From Lachnospiraceae bacterium (GTDB taxonomy: Bacteria > Bacillota > Clostridia > Lachnospirales > Lachnospiraceae): 49,509 nt of DNA. Where the stretch lies: positions 1-49,509 of the forward strand of contig JAILRP010000019.1 of the NCBI GenBank assembly GCA_024698075.1, read 5' to 3'. This document shows, one piece after another, positions 16,025 through 25,099 of this stretch. Both the position numbers and the translations under genes were made by a program. Below the pieces are notes generated by a model. The model was not told the origin of the DNA. It did not search any database and saw only the letters and a list, made by a program, of their open reading frames with translations. Every line of letters begins with the position of its first letter. Position 1 is the first letter of the stretch.

Positions 16025-17614
16025 CTAAGGTTTGGATATATATTCGGACGGAGTCACTCCCTGTATCTTCTTGAAGACTTTGCTGAAGTAGAATTCCGAG
16101 CCGAACTTCAGCATGTCCGCAACCTCGTAGACTTTATGATTTTCGCTCCGCAGGAGCCGTTTCGCTTCCTCGATCTTGCAGATGTTTATGTATTCGTTGA
16201 ACCCGGTATCGTTGTATTTTCCGAACAGCTGGCTTAGGTACGAAGGGCTGATGCCGAAGATGGCTGCGACCTCGTTAAGGGATAGCCTGTCGTGCGTATG
16301 GCTTTCGATGTATTTTTTGACATCACTGACTATGCGGTTCTTGTGATCCTTACGCTTTTCCGTAAAGTGCCTGCACATGCACCGGCTGTAGCTGTCAAGC
16401 CATTCCGTGATCTGCGGGACTGTGTTCATGCGGTAAAGCGACAGATAGGAGTCCGGCGTGCCGGAAAACTGTTCATTAAGGACGGCTTCCCCGTCGGGCA
16501 GGATGGATATTGACAGGTTCAGGAGGTTGCTCGCAAGATCGAGAGCCTGCACATAGTGGTCCGGATGCTCGGCAAGAAGGGCGCTGAGCCTTGAGACGGT
16601 GCCGGAGAGAAGATCGGAATCGTATTCTTCGAAAGAACGTATCAGGTCATTCTTGACGAGGGATATGTTGAACGCATCATGAGACCGGGCGGTCCCGCTG
16701 TCGGGGCAGTTGGCAACCGGTGCTTTATCGGTGCATTTTCTGAATGCGGAGCGTGCGAACTGGAAGGAGCTGCTGATGGACAGTGGAGCGGATACCGCGG
16801 TTCCGATACCGCATCTTATCGTAACGTTATAATAGCTGTGGACGCTCGCAAAAACCCGTTCAAGCAGATCAAAAAGGCCGGAAGGATCATAGGACGTGCC
16901 GCATATGATAAGCGCAAAATGCGAATTGTCGAGAGTTATCATATGGCAGAAAACGCTCCTTTCGATGAGGCTTCCGATCATCCTTACGCATCCCGAAAAA
17001 AGCGAGCTCTGCTGCGCATATGTAAGAGGAGTCGTCTGCGCCGGCAGGAGCTCTCCGTAACAGCATATGTACTGTCCGTGGTCAAACGAAAATCCCAGAT
17101 CCCGCGCCTGCAGGCGGAACTGATCCTCGGATTCGAACAGGTCATGCAGAAGGCTTATCATGAACTTCTCGCGCATCCTGTACAGGAAGGAAGAGCTTTC
17201 AGCGGGCTCGGCGGATACATCCTCACGGTCCGGCCGGACATGCTCGATCGCGTGATTCATGGCATCGCGGAGCATCTCTTCGGTCAGCTCCACCTTTACA
17301 AGATATTCGGTGACGTTGTAGGTGAGTGCCTGCTTCGCCATACGGAAATCCTCATAACTTGTGAGCATCATGAAGACGGGACGGTTCTGACCGTATTTTT
17401 CCCTGCATGTCCTGATAAGGCGCAGACCGTCCATGACAGGCATCCTGATGTCGGTAAGCACTATATCCGGCATATCATTTTCGATGAGCCGGAGGGCTTC
17501 CTCGCCGTTTCCGGCCGTATCCGTCACCTGAAGGTCCATGTCAAGGGATTCTATCATCGATCTGATTCCGACAACGGACAGGGGTTCGTCGTCCACGACC
17601 ATTATCTTATACAT
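16025..17614 (-). CDS. Response regulator, REC plus AraC-type HTH (YesN-like)
   Basis: A 529-residue two-component regulator. The REC domain (residues 1-120) has the acidic pair VVDDE, phospho-acceptor Asp 55 (IVLTDIRMP) and a Lys near 107. A divergent middle region follows, then a C-terminal AraC/XylS double helix-turn-helix (about 430-528: LSLNEVAAIFGISPSYLSQLF and VYEVADMLKFGSEFYFSKVFKK). It overlaps the upstream kinase gene by 8 bases, so the two are translationally coupled. YesMN-type pairs commonly control adjacent carbohydrate ABC and lyase genes. Here the likely targets are the divergent ABC/GH88/kdu operon and the heparinase gene. Long antisense frames across this gene were judged to be shadows. 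Confidence 0.88.
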   Translation of the reverse strand: MYKIMVVDDEPLSVVGIRSMIESLDMDLQVTDTAGNGEEALRLIENDMPDIVLTDIRMPVMDGLRLIRTCREKYGQNRPVFMMLTSYEDFRMAKQALTYNVTEYLVKVELTEEMLRDAMNHAIEHVRPDREDVSAEPAESSSFLYRMREKFMISLLHDLFESEDQFRLQARDLGFSFDHGQYICCYGELLPAQTTPLTYAQQSSLFSGCVRMIGSLIERSVFCHMITLDNSHFALIICGTSYDPSGLFDLLERVFASVHSYYNVTIRCGIGTAVSAPLSISSSFQFARSAFRKCTDKAPVANCPDSGTARSHDAFNISLVKNDLIRSFEEYDSDLLSGTVSRLSALLAEHPDHYVQALDLASNLLNLSISILPDGEAVLNEQFSGTPDSYLSLYRMNTVPQITEWLDSYSRCMCRHFTEKRKDHKNRIVSDVKKYIESHTHDRLSLNEVAAIFGISPSYLSQLFGKYNDTGFNEYINICKIEEAKRLLRSENHKVYEVADMLKFGSEFYFSKVFKKIQGVTPSEYISKP

Positions 17615-19421
17615 TTTCCCTTCTTTCCGGGATGCGTACCCTTATGTTGGTGTATTTTCCTTCAGCGCTTTCTAAAAAGAGGCCGTAATCCTCGCCGAAT
17701 TCGTACATGAGCCGCTTGTGGACGTTGCTGATGCCGATCTCCTTGAAAAATTCCGATCGGTTTTCGCCCTCTCGGTCAGACAGAAGTGTTTCACACCGGC
17801 CTGCCGGTATGCCGACACCGTCATCCCTTACATCGATAAAGATGTCGCGGGATCCGCCGCGTGGCTCATAATAGGCGTGGATGTCGATAAGTCCCATGCC
17901 GCCTTTGGGTTCGAGCCCGTGAAAGATCGCGTTTTCCACGATCGGCTGAAGGGTGAACTTCAGTATCAGGGCATCCATTATGCTGTCGTCGTCAACCCTT
18001 ACATCGAGCCGTATCATTCCGCCGTAGCGAAGATTCTGGATGGTGTAGTAATGCCTGACGAGCGACAGTTCTTCCGATATCGGTATGAGGAGCGATGTGC
18101 CCTTTGAGATGCTGCGAAGCAGCGTGGCAAGGCTTGTCGTCATCTCCGTGATTCCGGTAGCACCCTGTGCCTGTGACATCATCTTTATGGAATTGAGCGT
18201 GTTATAGAGAAAGTGCGGGTTGATCTGGCTCTGCAGCATCTTATATTCGAGATCGCGTTTCTGCTTTTCATTTTCAACACGGCTGTCAAGGAGCTTTGAC
18301 ACGCTTTCCGACAGGTCGTTTATTCCTTTTCCGATCTCGCCGATCTCATGGTCGGCCTCTATCGAGCCGTCCCTCGAAAAATCACCCTCGGATATGTGTC
18401 CGATCTTTTCGCGGATGCGTGAGAGCGGCTTGTGTATCAGGTCGTTCATCATCTTGACCATGGCAAGCCCTATGGCGATCATACCGACCAGAATGGCCAC
18501 GAGTATGAGCGTGAACAGGCGCATCTGCCTGACGGATTCCTGAGGCGACACGGTTTGGGCGAGAAAGCATCCGTTCATGAGAAGCGGATAGACTATGACG
18601 GTACGCCTGCCCTCGGGAGTATCAAGCCTGTATACGGAAGATCCTGCGACGGACATTCCGGAAAGGTCCTCGGTGACCTCATACTGCGGCTGGATCTCTT
18701 CGGCGCCCGTATCACTGATCAGGTAGAGGTGTTCACCCATGCCCAGATAAAGGCTGCTCCCGGGCTCCATATAATATGAAGAAAGCTTGGAAGTTATCAT
18801 GTCGCCGGATATTTCCATGAACAGATATCCGCCCGCGTTCGAACGGAACCGGTAGGAGATGGGGCGTATCAGCGGTATCACGTATTTTCCGGTCCTGCCG
18901 CGCAGGAACGGGTCGGTCACCATCCCTTCGGAAAAATCATAATCGTCGGCAGAGAGCATCGGCGTAAAGTATGGAAGCTCCGGGATCTTCTCGGCAAGGT
19001 TTACGGATGTCGAGTAGCTTGCCTGGCAGGCCTGCAGATAGTGTCCCTGTGCGGCGATTACCACGCGTGGTATGTAGCTGCTCGATGCATTGTTCTGATA
19101 CTCCTCATACAGCCTGTCGTATGTCGAAACACTGAGGAGCGAGCCAGGTTCGGGACTCGCCTTTATATATTCGGCGATATCGGAACTGCCCTGGCAGAAG
19201 CGTGCCATCCTGTATACATCCTGTATGTTTTCGTTGATGGAATCGCCGAGCATCTTCAGATTTGACTCGGTCGAGCTGATGAGGCTGCTCTGCATATATT
19301 TATGAAAAAAGAAATAACTGACCGCAGCGATGACGACACACATGAACAGTATGCTCGACAGAGTCACAGCCATTATACGTCTCTGGATTTTTCCGCCCTT
19401 AAGGGCATTTTCCGTATACAT
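17607..19421 (-). CDS. Sensor histidine kinase, YesM-like
   Basis: A 604-residue membrane kinase partner of the YesN-type regulator. TM1 is at about residues 16-39, followed by an extracytoplasmic sensor of about 260 residues, TM2 at about 303-325, HAMP, a His_kinase domain with QSQINPHFLYNTLNSIK (phospho-His near residue 400) and a HATPase_c with N-box VENAIFHGLEPK and DDGVGIP. It probably senses extracellular sugar or a binding protein. The reading frame continues to GTG 19427. No ribosome binding site precedes either start, but an extended -10 (TGATATAAT) ends 7 bases before ATG 19421, so a leaderless mRNA beginning at this ATG is likely. Confidence 0.85.
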   Translation of the reverse strand: MYTENALKGGKIQRRIMAVTLSSILFMCVVIAAVSYFFFHKYMQSSLISSTESNLKMLGDSINENIQDVYRMARFCQGSSDIAEYIKASPEPGSLLSVSTYDRLYEEYQNNASSSYIPRVVIAAQGHYLQACQASYSTSVNLAEKIPELPYFTPMLSADDYDFSEGMVTDPFLRGRTGKYVIPLIRPISYRFRSNAGGYLFMEISGDMITSKLSSYYMEPGSSLYLGMGEHLYLISDTGAEEIQPQYEVTEDLSGMSVAGSSVYRLDTPEGRRTVIVYPLLMNGCFLAQTVSPQESVRQMRLFTLILVAILVGMIAIGLAMVKMMNDLIHKPLSRIREKIGHISEGDFSRDGSIEADHEIGEIGKGINDLSESVSKLLDSRVENEKQKRDLEYKMLQSQINPHFLYNTLNSIKMMSQAQGATGITEMTTSLATLLRSISKGTSLLIPISEELSLVRHYYTIQNLRYGGMIRLDVRVDDDSIMDALILKFTLQPIVENAIFHGLEPKGGMGLIDIHAYYEPRGGSRDIFIDVRDDGVGIPAGRCETLLSDREGENRSEFFKEIGISNVHKRLMYEFGEDYGLFLESAEGKYTNIRVRIPERRENV

Positions 19422-19427
19422 ACGCAC

Positions 19428-19436
19428 ATTATATCA
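19428..19436 (-). promoter_or_regulatory. Extended -10 promoter of the kinase gene, apparently leaderless
   Basis: Minus-strand bases read TGATATAAT (19436-19428). Position +1 expected 7 bases after the hexamer coincides with the A of ATG 19421. There is no matching -35 box. Confidence 0.5.
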
Positions 19437-19491
19437 TAATATGGTGCCAAAATATTTAGCTGTGGACAGGGCGTAAAAAATAGTATATGAA

Positions 19492-19508
19492 ATATAAAGA
19501 TTTTATAT
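19492..19508. promoter_or_regulatory. 17-bp palindrome in the divergent control region of the uronate locus
   Basis: ATATAAA-GAT-TTTATAT is a perfect 7-bp inverted repeat with a 3-base centre. It sits in the 250-bp gap between the kinase gene and the binding-protein gene, just upstream of where the -35 of the TATAAT at 19537-19542 would lie. That -35 is poor, fitting an activator-dependent promoter. A binding site for the YesN-type regulator is one possibility. Its AT-richness means chance symmetry is not excluded. Confidence 0.45.
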
Positions 19509-19536
19509 CGTGATGTGATGCGGCCGGAAAAACTTC

Positions 19537-19542
19537 TATAAT
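19537..19542 (+). promoter_or_regulatory. Probable -10 box of the sugar ABC / kdu operon
   Basis: A perfect TATAAT with no recognisable -35 at normal distance (TGTGAT at 19514-19519). The leader to the start codon at 19679 would be about 130 bases. Confidence 0.45.
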
Positions 19543-19678
19543 TTTTTTATGAAATCAGAATTTATTCTATGTTTATCAAAAATCCCAACTGATATTGTAT
19601 GGTTGTAGGCCAAACACTCTATATCCTGTATGCACATACGGGAATGGCGTGGCTCTCAACCATAAAGGAGGAAATCAT

Positions 19679-21049
19679 ATGAAAAAGAGAATTATCAGTC
19701 TGATGATGAGTGCTGTGCTTGCATCAATGCTGGCAGGATGTGCCGCAGCAGCACCCGCACCCGCACCTGCACCTGCAGCAGAACCCGCTGCCGAAGAAGC
19801 AGCTGCACCCGAGGAAGCTCCCGCAGCAGAGGAGACAGCGGAAGCCGATGCCGGAGAACCCGTTACCTTAAAGTGGGCGATCTGGGATGAAAGCACGACA
19901 CAGTACTGGGGCGACATCAAGGCCGCTTATGAAGCCAAGAACCCCAATGTTAAGATCGAAATGGTCGACCTCGGATCCCAGGATTACATGACCGTTCTCG
20001 CAACAGAACTGTCAGGTTCCGGAAGTGATTTTGACGTAGTTACGATCAAGGACGTTCCCGGATATGCAACACTCGTTCAGAAGAATGCCATCATCCCTCT
20101 TGATGATTATATTTCGGCAGACGGCGTTGACCTTTCAAAATATGCAGGCGCTACAGACCAGGTCGTTGTAGACGGCAAGCTTTATGAGCTTCCTTTCAGA
20201 AACGATTTCTGGGTTCTGTTCTACAACAAAGACATCTTTGACGCAGCAGGAGTTGACTATCCCACGAACGACATGACATGGGATGAGTACGATGCACTTG
20301 CAAGAAAAGTCACGGATACAAGCTTCGGCTCACAGATCTACGGTGCACACTACCACACATGGAGATCGACCGTACAGCTCTGCGCGGTTCTCGACGGAAA
20401 GCATACCATCCTTGACGGAAATTATGATTTCATGAAGCCCACCTATGAGATGGTGCTCAACCAGGAAAAAGACGGTGTCTGCAGAAAGTACACCGATCTT
20501 AAGACAGAAGGACTCCACTATTCGGCAGCTTTCTCAGGAGGCGACGTAGCAATGCTCAACATGGGTTCATGGTTCATCGCAACTATGATGACAAACCTTG
20601 CTTCAGGCGAGTATGACCCTTCACTTTGCGGCAACTGGGGAATAGTAAAGTACCCTCATGCTGAAGGAGTAGAGCCCGGCTCAACGCTCGGCACGATCAC
20701 AGGCCTTTCGGTTACGACCGCCTGCGATACACCCGATGCTGCATGGGATTTCGTTAAATGGGTAAGCGGTGAGGAAGGCGCAGCAGTCATGGCTTCTTCA
20801 GGCAACTTCCCGGCAATAATGACAGACGAGGTTAAGGCTGCCATCACATCACTCGAGGGATTCCCGACAGATGATGCTTCCAAGGAAGCTCTTAACGTAT
20901 CCAACCTGTATCTTGAAGTTCCTTACGCTGCAAACGTTTCCGAGATCAACTCGATCCTTGACAGCTATCACGGCTCGATAATGACAGGAGAGATGAGCAT
21001 CGACGAAGGAATAGATGCAATGAACAAAGAAGTATCTGCTCTTCAGTAA
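19679..21049 (+). CDS. Carbohydrate ABC transporter substrate-binding lipoprotein (family 1)
   Basis: A 456-residue extracytoplasmic solute-binding protein. The signal peptide with lipobox (LAGCAA) is followed by an Ala/Pro/Glu spacer of about 40 residues and a family-1 sugar-binding fold starting at VTLKWAIWDES. It contains KLYELPFRNDFWVLFYNKDIFDAAGVDYP, typical of sugar-binding components. ATG 19679 is 7 bases after AAAGGAGG (19664-19671). It is the first gene of the plus-strand uronate operon and is separated from its permeases by a hairpin at 21067, which would give it higher expression than the permeases. The ligand is probably an unsaturated-uronate-containing oligosaccharide, by context. 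No ATPase gene is in this cluster, so a shared MsmX-like ATPase is expected elsewhere. Confidence 0.88.
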   Translation: MKKRIISLMMSAVLASMLAGCAAAAPAPAPAPAAEPAAEEAAAPEEAPAAEETAEADAGEPVTLKWAIWDESTTQYWGDIKAAYEAKNPNVKIEMVDLGSQDYMTVLATELSGSGSDFDVVTIKDVPGYATLVQKNAIIPLDDYISADGVDLSKYAGATDQVVVDGKLYELPFRNDFWVLFYNKDIFDAAGVDYPTNDMTWDEYDALARKVTDTSFGSQIYGAHYHTWRSTVQLCAVLDGKHTILDGNYDFMKPTYEMVLNQEKDGVCRKYTDLKTEGLHYSAAFSGGDVAMLNMGSWFIATMMTNLASGEYDPSLCGNWGIVKYPHAEGVEPGSTLGTITGLSVTTACDTPDAAWDFVKWVSGEEGAAVMASSGNFPAIMTDEVKAAITSLEGFPTDDASKEALNVSNLYLEVPYAANVSEINSILDSYHGSIMTGEMSIDEGIDAMNKEVSALQ

Positions 21050-21066
21050 GACCTGACAACGGTATC

Positions 21067-21097
21067 AAAGGCGGGACAGGATCTGCCCCGCCTTTTT
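21067..21097 (+). terminator. Intra-operon terminator between binding protein and permeases
   Basis: AAAGGCGGG (21067-21075) pairs with CCCGCCTTT (21087-21095), then TT. It lies within the operon, so partial read-through is likely and would set a high binding-protein to permease ratio. Confidence 0.75.
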
Positions 21098-21141
21098 ACC
21101 GAAGATATGTTCATGGTGGCGATTAAAGAGGTATTGTTAAA

Positions 21142-22206
21142 GTGGAAAAGATGACCGGAATTTCAAACAGCGGACAGATCGAGGAGCTCCAGAACGCCCT
21201 TACGCAGACGATAGAAAAGGCGCGTCATGAGACGGACGACCGCGTCAAGAGGAAGCTGTTCGTACAGATAGAAAATTACAACAGCAGGATCGATAAGCTG
21301 AGAAGCGGAAGGCTCATCAGCAGGCAGACAAGAAGGAATCTTGTCGCGTATTCCTTCATAGCGCCGAACTTCATAGGATTCTGCGTGTTCACGCTCATTC
21401 CGATCGTATTTGCGTTTGCCCTTGCGTTTATGAAATGGGATGGTTCCAATCCGATATCATTTGAGGGATTCGGTAACTTCGGAAGATTATGGTCCGACAC
21501 GTTCTTCAAGGCTGCCCTGAAGAATACGATAATCTACTGTATCGGTACGGTTCCGCTCACAATGGTCGCATCCCTTGCACTTGCCATCATCCTGAACCAG
21601 AAAGTATTCGGCAGGGGGATATTCAGGACGCTCGCGTTCTTCCCTTATGTCGCATCCCTTGTTGCGATAACTTCCGTATGGAAACTTCTGTTCCATCCTT
21701 CGAAGGGCCCTGTCAACAACATTTTATATACGTTCTTCCATGTTCCGCAGGAAGAACTCCCGCAGTGGTTCTCAGGCTCACTGGTCGTCGTATCGATGAT
21801 CCTGTTTTCGGTCTGGAAATACATGGGCTATTACATGGTCATATATTTAGCGGGCCTTCAGGGCATACCGGGAGAGCTGTATGAAGCGGCCGCCCTTGAC
21901 GGGGCCGGCACATGGAACCAGTTTCGGTACATCACCTGGCCGCAGCTCAGCTCAACGACTTTCTTCGTTGTCGTGATGCTCACGATAAACTGCTTCAAGA
22001 TCTATGATGTAGCCGTGATGCTTGCCGGTGGAGGCAGCGGGGAGCTTACGGTCTCTGCAACCGTTCTCGTTTATTACATATACCAGAAGGCGTTCATCGA
22101 CTGGGATCTCGGATATTCCAGCGCGATAGCCATGGTGCTGTTCCTGATGGTGCTCGTCGTGACGATCATCCAGTTTAGGGGACAGGCAAGGAAGGAGGCG
22201 GCATAA
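21142..22206 (+). CDS. Sugar ABC transporter permease (MalF/UgpA type)
   Basis: A 354-residue permease with six membrane helices starting near residue 67 and the cytoplasmic EAA loop YEAAALDGAGTWNQFRYITWPQL, which contacts the ATPase. A charged N-terminal extension of about 65 residues, predicted helical or coiled coil (EELQNALTQTIEKARHETDD), is longer than usual for the family. I keep the GTG start at 21142, about 10 bases after AAGAGG (21126-21131); ATG 21151 is the alternative and changes only three residues. It pairs with the next permease. Confidence 0.88.
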   Translation: MEKMTGISNSGQIEELQNALTQTIEKARHETDDRVKRKLFVQIENYNSRIDKLRSGRLISRQTRRNLVAYSFIAPNFIGFCVFTLIPIVFAFALAFMKWDGSNPISFEGFGNFGRLWSDTFFKAALKNTIIYCIGTVPLTMVASLALAIILNQKVFGRGIFRTLAFFPYVASLVAITSVWKLLFHPSKGPVNNILYTFFHVPQEELPQWFSGSLVVVSMILFSVWKYMGYYMVIYLAGLQGIPGELYEAAALDGAGTWNQFRYITWPQLSSTTFFVVVMLTINCFKIYDVAVMLAGGGSGELTVSATVLVYYIYQKAFIDWDLGYSSAIAMVLFLMVLVVTIIQFRGQARKEAA

Positions 22207-22209
22207 GAC

Positions 22210-23049
22210 ATGAGATCTGCACGTAAAAGAGCCATACTCGGCAAAGTTATCGTATATCTGCTCCTTATCATCATAGCGGCCGCCATGATAACTCCGTTCC
22301 TGTGGATGTTCTCGGCGGCGATAAAGAGCGACCGTGAAGTATTCAAGATGAATCCCTTCGTGTTCATACCGAAGGTTCCGAAGTGGTCGAACTACCTGGA
22401 TATCTGGACCAGGATACCGTTTGCGAAATTCGTTGAAAATACCGTTTTCCTGACGATCGTGGTAACGATACTCCAGCTCCTTACCTCAAGCTTTGCGGCC
22501 TATTCGTTTGCAAAGCTTAGGTTCCGCTACCGCAACGGCCTGTTCCTGGCATATATCGCGACAATTGCGATGCCGTGGCAGGTATATATGGTGCCCCAGT
22601 TCATACTGATGAGAAAGATGGGGCTCAACGACAAGCTGCTTGCCATCATATGCCTGCAGGCGTTCTCGGCCTTCGGAGTATTTCTGATGAAGCAGTTTTA
22701 TGAAAGCATTCCCGATGATCTGTGTGAGGCGGCGAGGATAGACGGGCTTAGCGAGTACCAGATATACCGGAAGATAATGTTGCCGCTTTCAAAGCCCGCG
22801 CTGGCCACGCTCATCATCTTTACATTCGTCAATACCTGGAACGATTACCTCGGTCCGTTGATATATTTGAAAACCCAGGAAAAGAAGACGATACAGTTAG
22901 GACTTAAGATGTTCATATCCCAGTATTCGTCGGACTACGGCCTGATCATGGCGGGATCGATGCTCTCGCTCATACCGGTGCTCATAGTATTCCTGTGTTT
23001 CCAGAACTACTTTGTTGAAGGTGTCGCAAACACCGGGCTGAAAGGATAG
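22210..23049 (+). CDS. Sugar ABC transporter permease (MalG/UgpE type)
   Basis: A 279-residue second permease with six membrane helices and the EAA motif CEAARIDGLSEYQIYRKIMLPLSKPAL. The ATG lies 4 bases after the previous stop, and the ribosome binding site AAGGAGG is inside the preceding gene, so the two are coupled. Together they form the importer channel for the sugar bound by the lipoprotein at 19679. Confidence 0.9.
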   Translation: MRSARKRAILGKVIVYLLLIIIAAAMITPFLWMFSAAIKSDREVFKMNPFVFIPKVPKWSNYLDIWTRIPFAKFVENTVFLTIVVTILQLLTSSFAAYSFAKLRFRYRNGLFLAYIATIAMPWQVYMVPQFILMRKMGLNDKLLAIICLQAFSAFGVFLMKQFYESIPDDLCEAARIDGLSEYQIYRKIMLPLSKPALATLIIFTFVNTWNDYLGPLIYLKTQEKKTIQLGLKMFISQYSSDYGLIMAGSMLSLIPVLIVFLCFQNYFVEGVANTGLKG

Positions 23050-23051
23050 AT

Positions 23052-23852
23052 ATGGCAACGTTATCATTAAAGGTGCTCGACAGTTCTGGCAATACGCTGG
23101 CGGTAGCCTCAGGGGAGGACTTTGTCGACCTCGTCTACTGCGCAGCTTACGCTGAAGGTGATATGATCGAGCTGCAGACATCCGAGAAGAACATACATAT
23201 TAACTGGCTGGTCGATGACGCGATGCAGGCGGCGTTCGTATATGTGACGGACACGGTAAAGTATGACATCCCGTTTGGCGAGGCAAGGATATGCTGCTCC
23301 CCGAAGGTGTTTTCCGGAAACAGGCATTACATGTATGCAAAAGTCGCAGAGCCTGAAGAAGTCGCCGCCTACAGAAACCTTGCATTAAACCCCGCGGACC
23401 AGCACAAAGATGTGCCGTGCTATCCGCATTCGAGCGCAAACGTCGAGACGAGGGGAGAGAGCGTGTTTGCAGCCAAGAATGCGATAGACGGGGTAAGGGC
23501 CAATCTCTCGCATGGTGAATGGCCGTACGGCTCATGGGGCATCAACAGGAGAGAGGATGCCACGATGAAGCTTGAATTCGGGAGAAAAATCTGCACCGAC
23601 AGGATAGTCATTTATACGCGCGCCGATTTTCCGCATGACAATTACTGGACAGAGGCGACGGTTGATTTTTCGGACGGCACCAGTGAGAAGCTCGCGCTTT
23701 CAAAAACATCAGCTGCACAGGAGTTCAGATTCGAACGGCACATCATAGACAGCCTCCTGCTGCATGACCTTATAAAGTCCGATGAGCCCTCGCCGTTCCC
23801 GGCTCTTACGCAGATCGAAGTATATGGGACGGTATGGAACGAACAGGCATAG
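23052..23852 (+). CDS. Cytosolic protein with discoidin (F5/8 type C)-like C-terminal domain
   Basis: A 266-residue protein without a signal peptide, three bases after the permease and upstream of GH88. Residues about 1-110 form an unrecognised beta-rich domain (LVYCAAYAEGDMIEL). Residues about 128-262 resemble a galactose-binding/discoidin fold: ANVETRGESVFAAKNAIDG, WPYGSWGINRREDATMKLEFG, and a final LTQIEVYGTVW. Such domains bind carbohydrate. Because it is predicted to be cytosolic and sits between importer and hydrolases, a role in handling imported oligosaccharide is plausible. No catalytic residues can be assigned. Confidence 0.65.
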   Translation: MATLSLKVLDSSGNTLAVASGEDFVDLVYCAAYAEGDMIELQTSEKNIHINWLVDDAMQAAFVYVTDTVKYDIPFGEARICCSPKVFSGNRHYMYAKVAEPEEVAAYRNLALNPADQHKDVPCYPHSSANVETRGESVFAAKNAIDGVRANLSHGEWPYGSWGINRREDATMKLEFGRKICTDRIVIYTRADFPHDNYWTEATVDFSDGTSEKLALSKTSAAQEFRFERHIIDSLLLHDLIKSDEPSPFPALTQIEVYGTVWNEQA

Positions 23853-23874
23853 GCTGCCTGATAAAGGTTGATAT

Positions 23875-25098
23875 ATGAATGATATAGCGAAAATGACGGG
23901 ACATGATACGATCGGATCTGCCGATATTGCGGCAGGTCTTGATTTTGCGTGCAGGCAGATACTGAGTGTGCTGCCGGACTTTACCGATAAGTTCCAGCCG
24001 GCGTACAGCATAGGAAATTTCTATGAGCCGGCAGAAAATACGGATTGGACGGACGGTTTCTGGACAGGTCAGATATGGCTCGCATATGAATATTTAAAAC
24101 GCGCCCATCCCGAAAGGTCCGATGACATGGAAAAACTGTGCCATGCGGGACTCGTCCAGGTAGGAAGTTTTTTGGAGCGCATTGAAAAGAAGATAAGCGT
24201 AGACCATCATGACATGGGTTTTCTGTATTCGCCGTCGTGCGTGGCCGCATATAAGCTGACCGGAAATGAGGATGCGAAGAAGGCCGCCATTATGGCAGCT
24301 GACCAGCTTCTGACGAGGTTTCAGCCTGTGGGGGAATTCCTGCAGGCTTGGGGGCCGATGGATGAGAGGGAAAACTACAGGCTCATCATCGACTGTCTTC
24401 TGAACGTGCCGCTCCTTTTCTGGGCGTCTTCCGAGACCGGTGACGGCAGGTATAAGGACATTGCGCTCAAGCATATCCATACGGCCGTCGCGAACGTGAT
24501 AAGGCCTGACGGCAGCACGTGGCATACATTCTTTTTAGATCCTAAGACGGGCATGCCCGACCACGGAGAAACATGCCAGGGCTACAGGAACGGTTCGGCA
24601 TGGTCGCGAGGACAGGCATGGGGCATATATGGCATGGCCATGGCATACAGGTACACACAGGACAGGGAGTATATCAGGCTGTTCTGCCATGTTGCCGGCT
24701 ACTTCATGGAGCATCTGCCCGCAGACCTGATCCCTTACTGGGATCTTGAATTCACATCATGGACCCAAAAGGAGCTTGAGGTCAATCCGCAGCCGCGCGA
24801 CTCTTCGAGTGCATCGATAGCGGCCTGCGGAATGCTCGAGATGGCAAAGTATCTTCCCGCTGATACGGCAGAACGCTTCCGCCGGTATGCAGGGCAGCTC
24901 ATAAAGGCCGTATATGACAAATGTGCCGTGCATGATCCGTCCGTATCAAACGGACTCGTGCTCCACAGCACATATTCGAATCATTCGCCTTATAATACAT
25001 GCAACCATTACGGCGTGGATGAGTGCAATTCCTGGGGGGATTATTTTTACATGGAAGCACTCACGCGTCTTGACTGTGACTGGGAGGTGTACTGGTAG
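23875..25098 (+). CDS. Unsaturated glucuronyl hydrolase, GH88
   Basis: Removes the 4,5-unsaturated uronic acid that polysaccharide lyases leave at the non-reducing end, releasing 4-deoxy-5-keto-uronate. The 407-residue protein has the GH88 alpha6/alpha6 barrel hallmarks: TDGFWTGQIWLAYE, DHHDMGF with Asp 113 and IIDCLLN with Asp 173, equivalent to the two catalytic Asp residues of Bacillus UGL. It has no signal peptide, so it works in the cytosol on imported oligosaccharide. Downstream KduI and KduD would process its product. An overlapping frame at its 3' end leads into the DUF2264 gene. Confidence 0.9.
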   Translation: MNDIAKMTGHDTIGSADIAAGLDFACRQILSVLPDFTDKFQPAYSIGNFYEPAENTDWTDGFWTGQIWLAYEYLKRAHPERSDDMEKLCHAGLVQVGSFLERIEKKISVDHHDMGFLYSPSCVAAYKLTGNEDAKKAAIMAADQLLTRFQPVGEFLQAWGPMDERENYRLIIDCLLNVPLLFWASSETGDGRYKDIALKHIHTAVANVIRPDGSTWHTFFLDPKTGMPDHGETCQGYRNGSAWSRGQAWGIYGMAMAYRYTQDREYIRLFCHVAGYFMEHLPADLIPYWDLEFTSWTQKELEVNPQPRDSSSASIAACGMLEMAKYLPADTAERFRRYAGQLIKAVYDKCAVHDPSVSNGLVLHSTYSNHSPYNTCNHYGVDECNSWGDYFYMEALTRLDCDWEVYW

Positions 25099-25099
25099 T

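Noticed and set aside
16679..17710. Plus-strand frame of 343 codons over the response regulator
   Set aside because: The minus-strand product has clear REC and AraC domains; the plus frame has no recognisable domain and no proper start.
24914..25099. Longer start for the DUF2264 protein
   Set aside because: These codons lie inside GH88 and show no resemblance to the family; TTG 25100 with an upstream GGGAGG fits the usual length.
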